This document shows positions 52,901 through 61,656 of a DNA stretch of 64,000 nucleotides, piece after piece. The notes beneath the pieces were generated by a model. That model was given only the letters and a program-made list of their open reading frames with translations. It made no database searches and was not told where the DNA came from. The translations under genes and the position numbers were made by a program. This stretch comes from Pseudoclavibacter terrae (GTDB taxonomy: Bacteria; Actinomycetota; Actinomycetes; Actinomycetales; Microbacteriaceae), in contig NZ_WBJX01000002.1 of NCBI RefSeq assembly GCF_008831075.1, positions 372,001-436,000 of the forward strand, read 5' to 3'. Numbering within the stretch: the first letter of the stretch is position 1; every line of letters begins with the position of its first letter.

Positions 52901-54217
52901 CTAGTCGGTCGTGAGGTCCAGCCCGAGCAGGGCGTCGACGAGCGCGACGACATCCGCGTCTCCCGCGGCAGGGGGCGTCGAGACCCACTCATCGACGATC
53001 GCGACGACGCGAGGGGTGTCGAGGTCATCGGCGATGGCGTCGCGCATCCGCTGGACGACGCTGTTCCGCTCAGGCGCCAGCGTGTCGTGAGATGCCCGAG
53101 CCGCGCGCTCCCGCCACTCCTGCAGGCGGACGTTCGAGCCCTCGAGCTCCTCGTCGGTCCACTCCCAGTCGCTTCGGTAGTGGTGCGAGAGCAGCGCGAG
53201 GCGGATCGCCCCGGGGGCGACCCCGGCCGCGGTGAGTCGTGAGACGAGCACCAGGTTGCCCAGCGACTTCGACATCTTGGTGCCGTCATAGGCGATGAGG
53301 CCGGCGTGCGTGTAGGCGCGCGCGAAGTTCGCCGGCGTCCCGTGCGAGTCGGCAGCGAGCAGCGACATGGCGTGCGCCGCGGACAGTTCGTGGTGCGGGA
53401 AGCGGAGGTCGCGCCCACCGCCCTGCACGGAGATCGGGGCACCGAGGGTCTTCGTGGCGATGACGGAGCATTCGATGTGCCACCCGGGGCGCCCGAGGCC
53501 GACGGCGCTCTCGAACGCTGGTTCGCCCGCCCGCGCGCTGCGCCAGAGGAGCGGGTCGAAGGGCCCGCGCTTGCCTGCCCGGTCGGGGTCGCCCCCGAAC
53601 TCGAGGAAGGCGGCTTCCATCTCCGCGGCCGTGTACCCGGAGACATCCCCCATGTTCCAGTCGCTTGCGGCCTCCGCCGCGGCGACGTCGTAGTAGACGT
53701 CGCCCAACGGGGTGGTGGCGGCGGGCTCGGCATCTGCGGCGATGTCGACCCGGTACGCGAGCCCCGCCTCGATGAGCGCCGCGATGGCGGCGCCCGTCTC
53801 CTCGATGCTGTCCTGCACGCGCACGTAGGCGTCAGGCGGCAGCACTCGCAGCGCGGCCATGTCGGACCGGAAGAGGTCGGTCTGCGACGCGGCGATGTCC
53901 TGCCAGTCGCGTCCAGTCTTCGCCGCACGCTCGAGCAGCGGGTCGTCCACGTCGGTGATGTTCTGCGCGTAGCGGACCTCGAGGCCCGCGTCGCGCCAGG
54001 CGCGTCCGAGGGTGTCGAAGGCGACGTAGGTGGCCGCGTGCCCCAGGTGCGTCGCGTCGTATGGCGTGATCCCGCACACGTACAGCGTGGCGATCCCGTC
54101 GGGGGTGATCGTGTCCTGGACGCGGCCGCTCGCGGAATCGAAGACCCGGATCGCACCACCGCCGCTGCCGGCTACCGAGGGGACTGCAGGGATGGGCCAC
54201 GAGGGAACGGTTCGCAC
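52901..54217 (-). CDS. mshC: cysteine--GlcN-inositol ligase MshC (mycothiol synthesis)
   Basis: ATP-dependent ligation of cysteine to glucosaminyl-inositol, a step of mycothiol biosynthesis. The 438-residue protein is a class I aminoacyl-tRNA synthetase-like fold related to CysS: zinc-site region YVCGITPYDATHLGHA (about residues 46-61), GRPGWHIECS and the KMSKS loop (about 316). It is shorter than CysS and lacks its tRNA-binding end, which distinguishes MshC. GTG 54217 is six bases after a minus-strand TAGGAT (54224-54229), indicating a leaderless message. Mycothiol fits with SigR-type promoters elsewhere in the window. Confidence 0.93.
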   Translation of the reverse strand: MRTVPSWPIPAVPSVAGSGGGAIRVFDSASGRVQDTITPDGIATLYVCGITPYDATHLGHAATYVAFDTLGRAWRDAGLEVRYAQNITDVDDPLLERAAKTGRDWQDIAASQTDLFRSDMAALRVLPPDAYVRVQDSIEETGAAIAALIEAGLAYRVDIAADAEPAATTPLGDVYYDVAAAEAASDWNMGDVSGYTAAEMEAAFLEFGGDPDRAGKRGPFDPLLWRSARAGEPAFESAVGLGRPGWHIECSVIATKTLGAPISVQGGGRDLRFPHHELSAAHAMSLLAADSHGTPANFARAYTHAGLIAYDGTKMSKSLGNLVLVSRLTAAGVAPGAIRLALLSHHYRSDWEWTDEELEGSNVRLQEWRERAARASHDTLAPERNSVVQRMRDAIADDLDTPRVVAIVDEWVSTPPAAGDADVVALVDALLGLDLTTD

Positions 54218-54280
54218 CGGAACATCCTATGTCGCGCCCCAGCCTTGCCCGGTCTGCGAGAGCGCGTCAGCGTGTCAGCG

Positions 54281-55126
54281 TCAGGCGGCGGCGCCGCCGG
54301 TCGGGTCCATGAGGCCGAACGACAGCAGGATGATGATGAGCGTGCCGAGCGCGATCCGGTAGACGACGAACGGGAGGAAGCTGCCCTTGTTGAGGTACGC
54401 CATCAGGTACTTGATGACGACGAGGCCGACGACGAACGAGATGATCGTGGCGATGATCGTGCCGACCACCGGTGCCTCGGCGCCTTCCGCCTCGCCGAAC
54501 GCGGAGACGAGCTCGTAGAAGCCCGAGCCGAACACGGCAGGGATGGCGAGCAGGAAGCTGTACCTCGCGGCGGACGGCCGGTCGTAGCCCATGATGCGCC
54601 CCGCCGTGATCGTGCCGCCCGAGCGTGAGACGCCCGGGATCAGGGCGAGCGCCTGCGCGAATCCGTAGACGACGCCGTCTCTCGTGTTGAGGTCCTGGAG
54701 TGCCTTCGCGCGCTTGCCGAAGATGTCGGCGAGGCCGAGGATGACGCCGAAGATGATGAGCGTGAACGCGACGATCCAGAGCGACCGGAACTGATCTCGG
54801 ATGAGGCTCTGGAGCAGGAAGCCGAGCACGACGATGGGAATCGAGCCGAAGATGATGAGCCACCCCATGCGCGCATCAGGATCGTTGCGCGGAACGCTGC
54901 CGCGCAGGGAGCCGAACCACCGCGAGATGATGCGCTTGATGTCGCCCCAGAAGTAGACGAGCACGGCTGCCTCGGTGCCGAGCTGGATGATGGCGGTGAA
55001 GGTCGCGCCCGGGTCCTGGACGCCGATCCACTCGCCCACGATGCGGATGTGCGCGCTCGAGGAGATCGGCAGGAACTCAGTGAGCGCCTGCACGAGACCG
55101 AGGATCACGGCGTCAAACCAGTTCAT
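54281..55126 (-). CDS. uppP: undecaprenyl-diphosphatase
   Basis: Recycles the cell-wall lipid carrier by hydrolysing undecaprenyl diphosphate and confers bacitracin tolerance when abundant. The 281-residue membrane protein of the BacA family has about eight helices and the two signatures [13 protein letters not shown] (about 17-29) and [14 protein letters not shown] (about 168-181) with active-site residues. ATG 55126 follows GAAAAGG by about eight bases. It is followed 63 bases later by the mshC start on the same strand. Confidence 0.95.
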   Translation of the reverse strand: MNWFDAVILGLVQALTEFLPISSSAHIRIVGEWIGVQDPGATFTAIIQLGTEAAVLVYFWGDIKRIISRWFGSLRGSVPRNDPDARMGWLIIFGSIPIVVLGFLLQSLIRDQFRSLWIVAFTLIIFGVILGLADIFGKRAKALQDLNTRDGVVYGFAQALALIPGVSRSGGTITAGRIMGYDRPSAARYSFLLAIPAVFGSGFYELVSAFGEAEGAEAPVVGTIIATIISFVVGLVVIKYLMAYLNKGSFLPFVVYRIALGTLIIILLSFGLMDPTGGAAA

Positions 55127-55209
55127 TGCCACTGCCTTTTCCGAGAGAGATTTCCAGCTGCGGGCCGCGGTGAGGTCACGTCGGGCCCGGCGCACGCTAA
55201 CACGAAACC

Positions 55210-55268
55210 GGTGCCGACCGCGGAGGGCACCCCGCGTCGTGGGTGATGCGCCGGCCGACCGCGGTCGG
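55210..55268. repeat. inverted repeats between the M20 peptidase gene and uppP
   Basis: GGTGCC/GGCACC (55210-55215, 55226-55231) and a perfect 14-bp palindrome CCGACCGCGGTCGG (55255-55268). They lie after the M20 gene in its direction of transcription and upstream of uppP. A terminator or an operator are both possible. Confidence 0.5.
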
Positions 55269-55321
55269 ACGAACCGAGCCGCGTGGGTGGGTGTCGCGAC
55301 CTCGGCGCACCCCGGGTGCCG

Positions 55322-56632
55322 TCAGTAGCTGCGCAGGAAGTCGCCGAGCACCTTGCGGCCGAAGACCAGCGACTCCAGTGGGACCCGCTCGTCGACGCCG
55401 TGGAACATCGCGGGGAAGTCGATGCCCGCAGGCAGTCGCAGCGGCGCGAAGCCGTAGCCTTCGATGCCGAGCGTCGCGAGGGCCTTGTTGTCCGTGCCGC
55501 CTGAGAGGAAGTACGGGACCACGACCGCCTCGGGGTCGTGGCGCTGCAGGGCCGCTGTCGCCGCATCGACGATGGGGCCGGAGACGGGGGCCTGGGTGCC
55601 GATGCCGCGGAACACGGTCTCGATCTCGATGTCGTCGCCGACGATCGCCTGGATCTCCGCGAGCAGCTCGTCCTCGGCTCCAGGGAAGGGGCGCGCATCG
55701 ATGGCGACGCTGGCCGACTCGGGGATCACGTTGTGCTTGTAGCCCGCGCTCAGCATGGTCGGGTTCGTCGTAGACCGGAGGCTGGCCGTGAGGAACCCGG
55801 ACGCGCTGCCCGTCGCGAGCACGATCGCACCCGGCGTGGTCTCCTGCGGGTCCACGTCTAGGAGTCGCGCCAGCTCGGTGATCATGGACGTGGTCGTGTC
55901 GTTGAGCAGCACTGGCCACTCGTGCGAGCCGAGCTTCGCGATGGCCTGGGCCAGGCGCGTCACGGCGTTCTCCTCGGCAGGGATGACACGCGAGCCGTGT
56001 GCGGCCCGTCCCTTCGCGTGGAGGCGCAGCCAGAGGAGCGCCTTCTCCCCTGTCTGCAGCAGGTAGGCGCGCTTGCCGCCGACCGTGATCGAGTAGCCGC
56101 CGACCTCGGAGATCGCCTGGGTCGCGCCCGCGAAGAGCTCGGGGTGGTCGCGCGCGATGGGCTCGGAGCCGAACTGGCCGCCGTTCTCCTCATCGGCGAA
56201 GAACGCCAGCACGAGCTCGCGCTCGGGGAGCTCCCCCGCGCCGAGGATCTCCTCGACGGCGGTCAGGATCATGGCGTCCATGTTCTTCATGTCGACGGCC
56301 CCGCGCCCCCACAGGAGACCGTCCTTGATGACGCCCGCGAACGGGTCGACGCTCCAGTTGCCCGCCTCGGCCGGCACGACGTCGGTGTGCCCGTGCACGA
56401 CCAGCGCCGGCTTCGCCGGGTTGCGGCCGGGGACCCGCGTGAAGATGCTCGGACGTCCCGGGGCGGCCTCGATCGTGGTCACGTCCAGCCCGAGAGCCGT
56501 GAGCCGTGCCTCCAGGTACTGCGCCGCCTGGGTCTCGCCCTTCGAGCGACCCTCGCCGTAGTTGGTGGTGTCGAGGCGGATGAGGTCCTGGGTCGTCGTG
56601 ACGGTCGGGTCGAGTTCGAGGGAGTCAGCCAT
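55322..56632 (-). CDS. M20/M25/M40-family peptidase
   Basis: A 436-residue zinc-dependent amidohydrolase. The metal-binding blocks are VVHGHTDVVPA (about residue 80), GRGAVDMKNMDAM (about 110) and FFADEENGG (about 145); the dimerisation domain follows. It is distinct from the dipeptidase at 7750, sharing only the family fold. Substrate could be an N-acyl amino acid or small peptide. ATG 56632 lies six bases after a minus-strand TAGCGT (56639-56644), so it is likely leaderless. It ends just before a short hairpin at 55307-55319. Confidence 0.9.
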   Translation of the reverse strand: MADSLELDPTVTTTQDLIRLDTTNYGEGRSKGETQAAQYLEARLTALGLDVTTIEAAPGRPSIFTRVPGRNPAKPALVVHGHTDVVPAEAGNWSVDPFAGVIKDGLLWGRGAVDMKNMDAMILTAVEEILGAGELPERELVLAFFADEENGGQFGSEPIARDHPELFAGATQAISEVGGYSITVGGKRAYLLQTGEKALLWLRLHAKGRAAHGSRVIPAEENAVTRLAQAIAKLGSHEWPVLLNDTTTSMITELARLLDVDPQETTPGAIVLATGSASGFLTASLRSTTNPTMLSAGYKHNVIPESASVAIDARPFPGAEDELLAEIQAIVGDDIEIETVFRGIGTQAPVSGPIVDAATAALQRHDPEAVVVPYFLSGGTDNKALATLGIEGYGFAPLRLPAGIDFPAMFHGVDERVPLESLVFGRKVLGDFLRSY

Positions 56633-56730
56633 GCCCCAACGCTACCGCCGAGAAGTACCCCGACGACGCCGCGCGACGCGCCCGGGATGCACGCATTCTC
56701 GCCTCGATTCGCGTTTCGCCGGAATCCTGG

Positions 56731-56736
56731 TAATGT
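56731..56736 (+). promoter_or_regulatory. -10 element of tRNA-Leu
   Basis: TAATGT, 28 bases before the mature tRNA 5' end. Confidence 0.45.
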
Positions 56737-56763
56737 TTCTCCTCGTGCTCAACAGCACAACCT

Positions 56764-56849
56764 GCGCGGGTGGCGGAAATGGCAGACGCGCTAGCTTGAG
56801 GTGCTAGTGCCCGTATTAGGGCGTGGGGGTTCAAGTCCCCCCTCGCGCA
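56764..56849 (+). tRNA. tRNA-Leu (GAG)
   Basis: An 86-nt tRNA reading CUC codons, and by wobble CUU. The acceptor stem GCGCGGG (56764-56770) pairs with CTCGCGC (56842-56848) with one G-T pair, and A56849 is the discriminator. The anticodon arm has stem CTAGC/GCTAG with loop TTGAGGT, giving anticodon GAG. A long variable arm (class II) and the T-arm GGGGG-TTCAAGT-CCCCC confirm leucine type. The CCA end is not encoded. A terminator follows seven bases later. Confidence 0.97.
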
Positions 56850-56855
56850 CAGGTT

Positions 56856-56887
56856 GAAAGGCCCGGGAGTTTTCTCCCGGGCCTTTC
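56856..56887 (+). terminator. terminator of tRNA-Leu
   Basis: Perfect 14-bp stem GAAAGGCCCGGGAG (56856-56869) / CTCCCGGGCCTTTC (56874-56887) with loop TTTT. Confidence 0.92.
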
Positions 56888-56901
56888 GTGTTTCTCCGTG
56901 A

Positions 56902-56947
56902 CGACACCGCTTCTCCGGAACGACACCGCTTCTCCGGAACGACACCG
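56902..56947. repeat. 19-bp tandem repeat, 2.4 copies
   Basis: CGACACCGCTTCTCCGGAA occurs at 56902-56920 and 56921-56939, followed by a partial CGACACCG (56940-56947). It lies between the tRNA terminator and the flavin reductase gene. Confidence 0.9.
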
Positions 56948-57080
56948 TGGTCCGACTCCCTGACTCCGCACGTAGCGAGGTGCCGCGGAGCGAAACACTC
57001 GGCAACCTTCGCTTGCGAGGAAGCGCTCGTCGCGTGACGCTCGGTGTTGGCCCATCCCCCGTCATCCCAGGAGTGCACCC

Positions 57081-57629
57081 GTGTCAACTGAACCGACATC
57101 GCTCGTGAACCACGCGCAGATCGACCAGACGGAGCTCTCCGAGAGCTTCCGATCGCTCTTCCGCCAGCATCCCTCCGGCGTCGCGGTCCTCACGGCGCAG
57201 AGCGACGCCGGTCCGGTCGCGATGACGATCACGTCGCTCACCTCGGTGAACGCGTCGCCAGCGCTCGTGGCCTTCTCGCTCTCCAAGGCCTCGTCGGCGA
57301 CGCCGGGCATCCTCCGGGCCCAGAGCGTCCTGGTCCACTTCATCGACGAGGCGTCGCTGTCCGTAGCCCAGGTGGCCGCCACAAGCGGCGTCGACCGCTT
57401 CGCGGACCGCGACAGCTGGAGCTACCTGCCGAGCGGTGAGCCGCACTACAGCGCCGTGCAGCGGTGGGCGCGAGGGCGCATCCGCAGCACGCTCGACGTC
57501 GACGGCGCGGTGCTGGTCGTCCTCGACGTGCTCGAAGCGCGCGACGATCGAGCGGGCTCCGAACACGGAGGCGCAGGAGTCGTGTACCGGAACCGCATCT
57601 GGCACGAGCTCGGCGCACCACACAGCTGA
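57081..57629 (+). CDS. flavin reductase-like FMN-binding protein
   Basis: A 182-residue member of the flavin reductase/split-barrel family, which reduces FMN or FAD with NAD(P)H to supply a partner monooxygenase. Recognisable are FRQHPSGVAVLTAQ (about residues 27-40), the substrate loop MTITSLTSVNASPALV and FADRDSW, where the FMN phosphate region ends. No monooxygenase gene is adjacent; the LLM protein at 33 kb is a possible but distant partner. GTG 57081 follows AGGAG by nine bases. The region upstream contains the 19-bp repeats. Confidence 0.88.
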   Translation: MSTEPTSLVNHAQIDQTELSESFRSLFRQHPSGVAVLTAQSDAGPVAMTITSLTSVNASPALVAFSLSKASSATPGILRAQSVLVHFIDEASLSVAQVAATSGVDRFADRDSWSYLPSGEPHYSAVQRWARGRIRSTLDVDGAVLVVLDVLEARDDRAGSEHGGAGVVYRNRIWHELGAPHS

Positions 57630-57736
57630 CAGGCTGGAGAGGACCCTTCCGGTAGTTTGGGGATGCAGGACACTGACGAGCGATTCGCCCGTCGACTGCG
57701 TCGATGCTCACAGACCGAGAAGGACCTCCTCGAACC

Positions 57737-58435
57737 ATGCCCGGCCTCGCAACCGCCCTCCTGCACGCCGCCAGCTCAGGCGGCGCCGTCGAAGAAGCTT
57801 CGGGCGGGTTCTTCGGCGTAATCTCCGACTGGGCCATCGACATCATGGGGACGATCGGGGCTCCGGGAGCCGGCCTCGCGGTCGCGCTCGAGAACCTGTT
57901 TCCACCCATCCCGTCCGAGATCATCCTCCCCCTCGCCGGCCTCGCCGCGCACCAGGGCAAGTTCTCGGTGGTCGAGGCGATCATCTGGACCACGATCGGC
58001 TCGGTCGTCGGCGCCTACGCGCTCTACTGGCTGGGCCGCTGGCTGGGTCACAACCGCATGGTCTGGCTCGCCCGGAAGATTCCACTCGTCGACGCCGCTG
58101 ACGTCGTCAAGACCACGAACTGGTTCAAGAAGCACGGCAGGAAAGCAGTGTTCTTCGGCCGCTTCCTGCCCATCTTCCGCAGCCTCATCTCGATACCGGC
58201 CGGCATCGAGCGCATGCCCGCACTGCAGTTCGGGCTGCTGACGCTCGCCGGCTCCGCGATCTGGAACACCATCTTCGTCATGGCCGGCTACCTGCTCGGC
58301 GATGCGTGGGAGCAGATCCTCATCTACGCGGACGCGCTCAAGTACCTCGTGTACGCCCTCGTCGCGGGTGCCATCGTCTGGTTCCTCGTCGTGAAGATCC
58401 GTGGACGCGTGCACCGGGGTGGACACTCCGCGTAG
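57737..58435 (+). CDS. DedA-family membrane protein
   Basis: A 232-residue DedA/SNARE-associated-fold protein with about five membrane segments. The signature ENLFPPIPSEIILPLAG (about residues 53-69) and GRFLPIFRSLISIPAG (about 148-163) carry the conserved Glu and Arg residues. Recent work links DedA proteins to flipping of undecaprenyl phosphate or other lipids; this fits a possible functional link with uppP at 54.3 kb, though they are not in one operon. ATG 57737 is preferred; an in-frame ATG at 57704 is possible. Terminator follows. Confidence 0.92.
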   Translation: MPGLATALLHAASSGGAVEEASGGFFGVISDWAIDIMGTIGAPGAGLAVALENLFPPIPSEIILPLAGLAAHQGKFSVVEAIIWTTIGSVVGAYALYWLGRWLGHNRMVWLARKIPLVDAADVVKTTNWFKKHGRKAVFFGRFLPIFRSLISIPAGIERMPALQFGLLTLAGSAIWNTIFVMAGYLLGDAWEQILIYADALKYLVYALVAGAIVWFLVVKIRGRVHRGGHSA

Positions 58436-58460
58436 CGCTTCCCGCCCTGGGTTCGCGAAT

Positions 58461-58484
58461 GGACGCCCACCGAGGTGGGCGTCC
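58461..58484. terminator. bidirectional terminator between DedA and helicase genes
   Basis: Perfect 11-bp stem GGACGCCCACC (58461-58471) / GGTGGGCGTCC (58474-58484) with a two-base GA loop. Confidence 0.85.
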
Positions 58485-58493
58485 CTTCACGTC

Positions 58494-60323
58494 TCAGGCG
58501 CGCATGCGTCGCCGCAGGACGTCGATGCGCGCCTGGATCTGCGACACGGTGGCCTGGCCGACAGCCGGACCTCCGCAGCTGCGGCGCAGCTCCGCGTGCA
58601 CGATGCCGTGGGGCTCCCCCGACTGCTTCGCGTAGACGGAGACGAGACTGTTGAGCAGCGTCCGCTGCTCCTTCAAGGTCCGGTGCAGCGCCTGCGGCGG
58701 CGCCGGGGCCGGCGGCCCGGCCTTCACGCGCGATTCCTGGATGCGTCCCTGCTTGGCCTGCCGCTGTGAGAGCACGGAGCGCACCTGGTCTGCGTCGAGG
58801 ATGCCAGGCAGGCCGAGGAACTCGAGCTCCTCCTCGCTGCCGACCTCTGCCGCGTAGCCGAAGTCGCCGCCGTCGTAGAGCACCTTGTCGAAGAGCGCCT
58901 CGCTGGAGATCGCCTCGAAGGTGAACTTGCCCAGTTCGTCTGAGGTCTTGTCCGGCCGCTCGGCGGCCGCCATCATGTCCTCTTCCGGGGCCCTGGAATC
59001 GTCGGCGTCCGCGAGCCGATCGAGCGCGTGGTTGCGCTCCATCTCCAGGGCGTGCGCGAGCTTGGTGAGCTGCGGCACGCTCGGCACGAACACCGTGGCC
59101 GTCTCGCCCTTCTTGCGGGCACGCACGAAGCGGCCGATGGCCTGCGCGAAGAACATCGGCGTCGACGCGTTGGTGGCGTAGACACCCACGGCGAGTCGCG
59201 GCACGTCGACGCCCTCGGACACCATGCGCACGGCGACCATCCACCGCTCATCGCTCGCCGAGAACTCGGTGATGCGGTCCGACGCGCCCTTGTCGTCGGA
59301 CAGGATGAGCGCGGGCTTCGTGCCGGTGATCGTCTTCAGGATCGCCGCGTACCCCTTGGCCGCCGCGTGGTCGGTCGCGATGACGAGGCCACCCGCGTCC
59401 GGCACCTCCTGGCGCACCTCGCTGAGGCGCTGGTCTGCGGCCTGCAGGACCTGGGGGATCCACTGCCCCTCGTGGTCGAGGGCGGTGCGCCACGCCTGCG
59501 AGACGATGTCCTTCGTGTTGTCCTCCGCGAGGCCGGCCGACATCTCCTCGCCCTGCGTGTCGCGCCAGCGCACGTTACCGGCGTAGGACATGAAGAGCAC
59601 GGGGCGGACGACGCCGTCCTCGAGCGCTCGCCCGTAGCCGTACGAGTAGTCGGTGAGGGAGGTGCGGATGCCGTCCTCGTTGGGCGCGTACGTGACGAAC
59701 GGGATGGGCGCGGAGTCGGAGCGGAACGGGGTGCCCGTGAGCGAGAGGCGTCGATCGGCATGGCCGAACGCCTCCCGGATCGCGTCACCCCAGCTCAGCG
59801 CGTCTCCACCGTGGTGGACCTCGTCGAGGATCACGAGCGTGCGACCCGACGCCGTCAGGTGGCTGTGCACGCTCGGCTTCATGGCGACCTGCGCGTACGT
59901 GACGGCCACTCCGTGGAACTGACGCGAATGGATGCCCTGGTTGTTGCCGTACCGGGGGTCGATGCGGATACCCACCCGAGCCGCGGCTTCCGCCCACTGC
60001 GTCTTGAGGTGGTCGGTCGGGGCGACGATCGTGATGCGGTCCACTGAGCGCCGCTGGAGGAGCTCGGTCGCGAGTCGCAGAGCGAACGTCGTCTTCCCAG
60101 CGCCCGGCGTCGCCGATGCCAGGAAGTCTCTTGGCTCGCTCTCGAAGTACACGTCGAGGGCCTCGGCCTGCCAGGCTCGGAGCCTGCCCGCGGTTCCCCA
60201 GGGTGCTCGCTGCGGGAAGGAGGGCGAGAGGTGCTCGGCCGCGAACGTGCCGACCTGGTGACCGTAGCGGGTGCCGTCGTGGCTGGAGGAGTGCGTTTCC
60301 TGGACGGCCTCGCGTTCGGTCAT
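58494..60323 (-). CDS. DEAD/DEAH-box helicase, SSL2/RadD-like
   Basis: A 609-residue superfamily 2 helicase common in actinobacteria. Walker A TPGAGKT (72-78), DEVHH (167-171), SLTGTPFR (about 193) and the motif VI segment QAIGRFVRAR are present. The arrangement resembles the XPB/SSL2 and RadD type of DNA helicase. The C-terminal 190 residues contain a Pro-rich linker and a helical domain with no recognised nuclease motif. ATG 60323 lacks a clear ribosome-binding site nearby. The gene stands alone next to a bidirectional terminator. Confidence 0.9.
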   Translation of the reverse strand: MTEREAVQETHSSSHDGTRYGHQVGTFAAEHLSPSFPQRAPWGTAGRLRAWQAEALDVYFESEPRDFLASATPGAGKTTFALRLATELLQRRSVDRITIVAPTDHLKTQWAEAAARVGIRIDPRYGNNQGIHSRQFHGVAVTYAQVAMKPSVHSHLTASGRTLVILDEVHHGGDALSWGDAIREAFGHADRRLSLTGTPFRSDSAPIPFVTYAPNEDGIRTSLTDYSYGYGRALEDGVVRPVLFMSYAGNVRWRDTQGEEMSAGLAEDNTKDIVSQAWRTALDHEGQWIPQVLQAADQRLSEVRQEVPDAGGLVIATDHAAAKGYAAILKTITGTKPALILSDDKGASDRITEFSASDERWMVAVRMVSEGVDVPRLAVGVYATNASTPMFFAQAIGRFVRARKKGETATVFVPSVPQLTKLAHALEMERNHALDRLADADDSRAPEEDMMAAAERPDKTSDELGKFTFEAISSEALFDKVLYDGGDFGYAAEVGSEEELEFLGLPGILDADQVRSVLSQRQAKQGRIQESRVKAGPPAPAPPQALHRTLKEQRTLLNSLVSVYAKQSGEPHGIVHAELRRSCGGPAVGQATVSQIQARIDVLRRRMRA

Positions 60324-60380
60324 AGCTGCGTCGAGTTCCTTTCATGCATCAGGCAGGGTCAGCCCGTCGGTGGTCGTCCG

Positions 60381-61559
60381 TCAGTGGCTGGTTGGTGGGT
60401 CTTGAATGGGGCCGAGGCGGTGCCCGGCATGCAACCGGCGCACGGCGCGCTCGTTGGACGGATGCAGCCCGCCAGCGAGCACGTCTCGCAGCAGTCGCGC
60501 GAGCTCATGTCCGGAACGGTAGCCGCTGCCTCCGACAATCCCGAGCGCAGCATGCGTCGTGGCGGCCGCGGCCGCGACTGCCTCGTACTTCGCCATCGTC
60601 AGGCGCGCGAACCAGGTGTCACCGTGCGGTGCTCCCTCGTCGACATCGCGTGCGATGGACTCAACGAGGGTACGCGCTGCGAGCTGTCGAATGCTCATTC
60701 TGGCGATTTCCTCTCGAACCTGCACGTCGTCGGCGAGCCGCATCCCTCCCTGGGTCGAGCTGGTCCGGTGCTTCGCGGCGTCGACGGCCAGCTCGAGGGC
60801 CCTGTCCCCGATACCGACGTAGCAGGCGGCGACCAGCAGGAGGAAGTTCGAGTGCACCGCGAAGATGTGCGGCTCGCCGTTCGGTCCGACGGGGAGGCGG
60901 GCGATGACACGGTCGGCCGGGATCAGCGCGCCGTCCAGTGACGTCGAGCAGCTCTGCGTGGCCCGCATCCCGAGCGTGTCCCAGTCGTCGTGGATGCGCA
61001 CGCCGTCGTCATCCCGGCGCAGCACGCCGTGCACGAGGGCGGGCTCCGCACCGGTGTCGTCGCGTCCGAAGGTGACGAGCCTCGTCCAGACGGGCGAGAG
61101 CGACGTGAAGATCTTCATGCCGTGCAGTCGGTAGCCGCCGCCCTGCTCAGGCTCCGCTCTGACATTCGAGTCGTAGAGAACGGCGTCGTTGCCGATCTCG
61201 GAGATCGCGAGCGCGTACGTCTCCCCCGCGACGATCTCGCGCAGCATCCAGTCGAGGCCATCGTCGTCGGATTCGTGCCGCGCGCGGGCGACGCCCGCCA
61301 CGACGTGGTGCATGTTGACGGCAAGGGCCGTCGCGGGTGCCGCGGCCGCGAGACGCGCCTGGCACCTCACGGCCTGCTCGAGCGTGGCGCCGGTGCCCCC
61401 GAAATCGCGGGGAACCAGCAATCGCAGGTAGCCCTCTTCGCGCAGCGCCTCGAGGTCGTCGGTCGGGAACGAGTTCTCCGCGTCGTAGCGGCTCGCGCGC
61501 TGGTTGAGCACCTCGAGCAGCTCATCGGCCAAAATGGATCTCGGGTCTGAAGCTGGCAT
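60381..61559 (-). CDS. acyl-CoA dehydrogenase-like flavoprotein
   Basis: A 392-residue FAD-dependent protein of the acyl-CoA dehydrogenase fold. The N-terminal helical domain (LREEGYLRLLVPRDFGG), the middle beta domain with AISEIGND and the FAD-contacting GMKIFTSLSP, then the C-terminal helical bundle (about 230-390) with GIVGGSGY are visible. It belongs with the non-fatty-acid members such as DszC/flavin-dependent monooxygenases as plausibly as true dehydrogenases; I cannot decide. ATG 61559 lies seven bases after a minus-strand TACCGT (61567-61572), so it is probably leaderless. Confidence 0.87.
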   Translation of the reverse strand: MPASDPRSILADELLEVLNQRASRYDAENSFPTDDLEALREEGYLRLLVPRDFGGTGATLEQAVRCQARLAAAAPATALAVNMHHVVAGVARARHESDDDGLDWMLREIVAGETYALAISEIGNDAVLYDSNVRAEPEQGGGYRLHGMKIFTSLSPVWTRLVTFGRDDTGAEPALVHGVLRRDDDGVRIHDDWDTLGMRATQSCSTSLDGALIPADRVIARLPVGPNGEPHIFAVHSNFLLLVAACYVGIGDRALELAVDAAKHRTSSTQGGMRLADDVQVREEIARMSIRQLAARTLVESIARDVDEGAPHGDTWFARLTMAKYEAVAAAAATTHAALGIVGGSGYRSGHELARLLRDVLAGGLHPSNERAVRRLHAGHRLGPIQDPPTSH

Positions 61560-61656
61560 GCTGACCACGGTACTCGCCAGGGCTTCGACCACCAGCAGGA
61601 AGTCTCAGCCGGCGAGGGCTTGGTCTTCAGATCCGATCGAGGAGAGCAGCAGCGAG

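Noticed and set aside
56902-56947. The 19-bp repeats as a CRISPR array
   Set aside because: The copies are directly adjacent with no spacers and there are no cas genes.
56625-57065. Minus-strand frames over the tRNA region with GDLNPHALIRAL-like or GGLEPPRPNTG-like translations
   Set aside because: These are the familiar artefact of translating the antisense of a tRNA-Leu gene.
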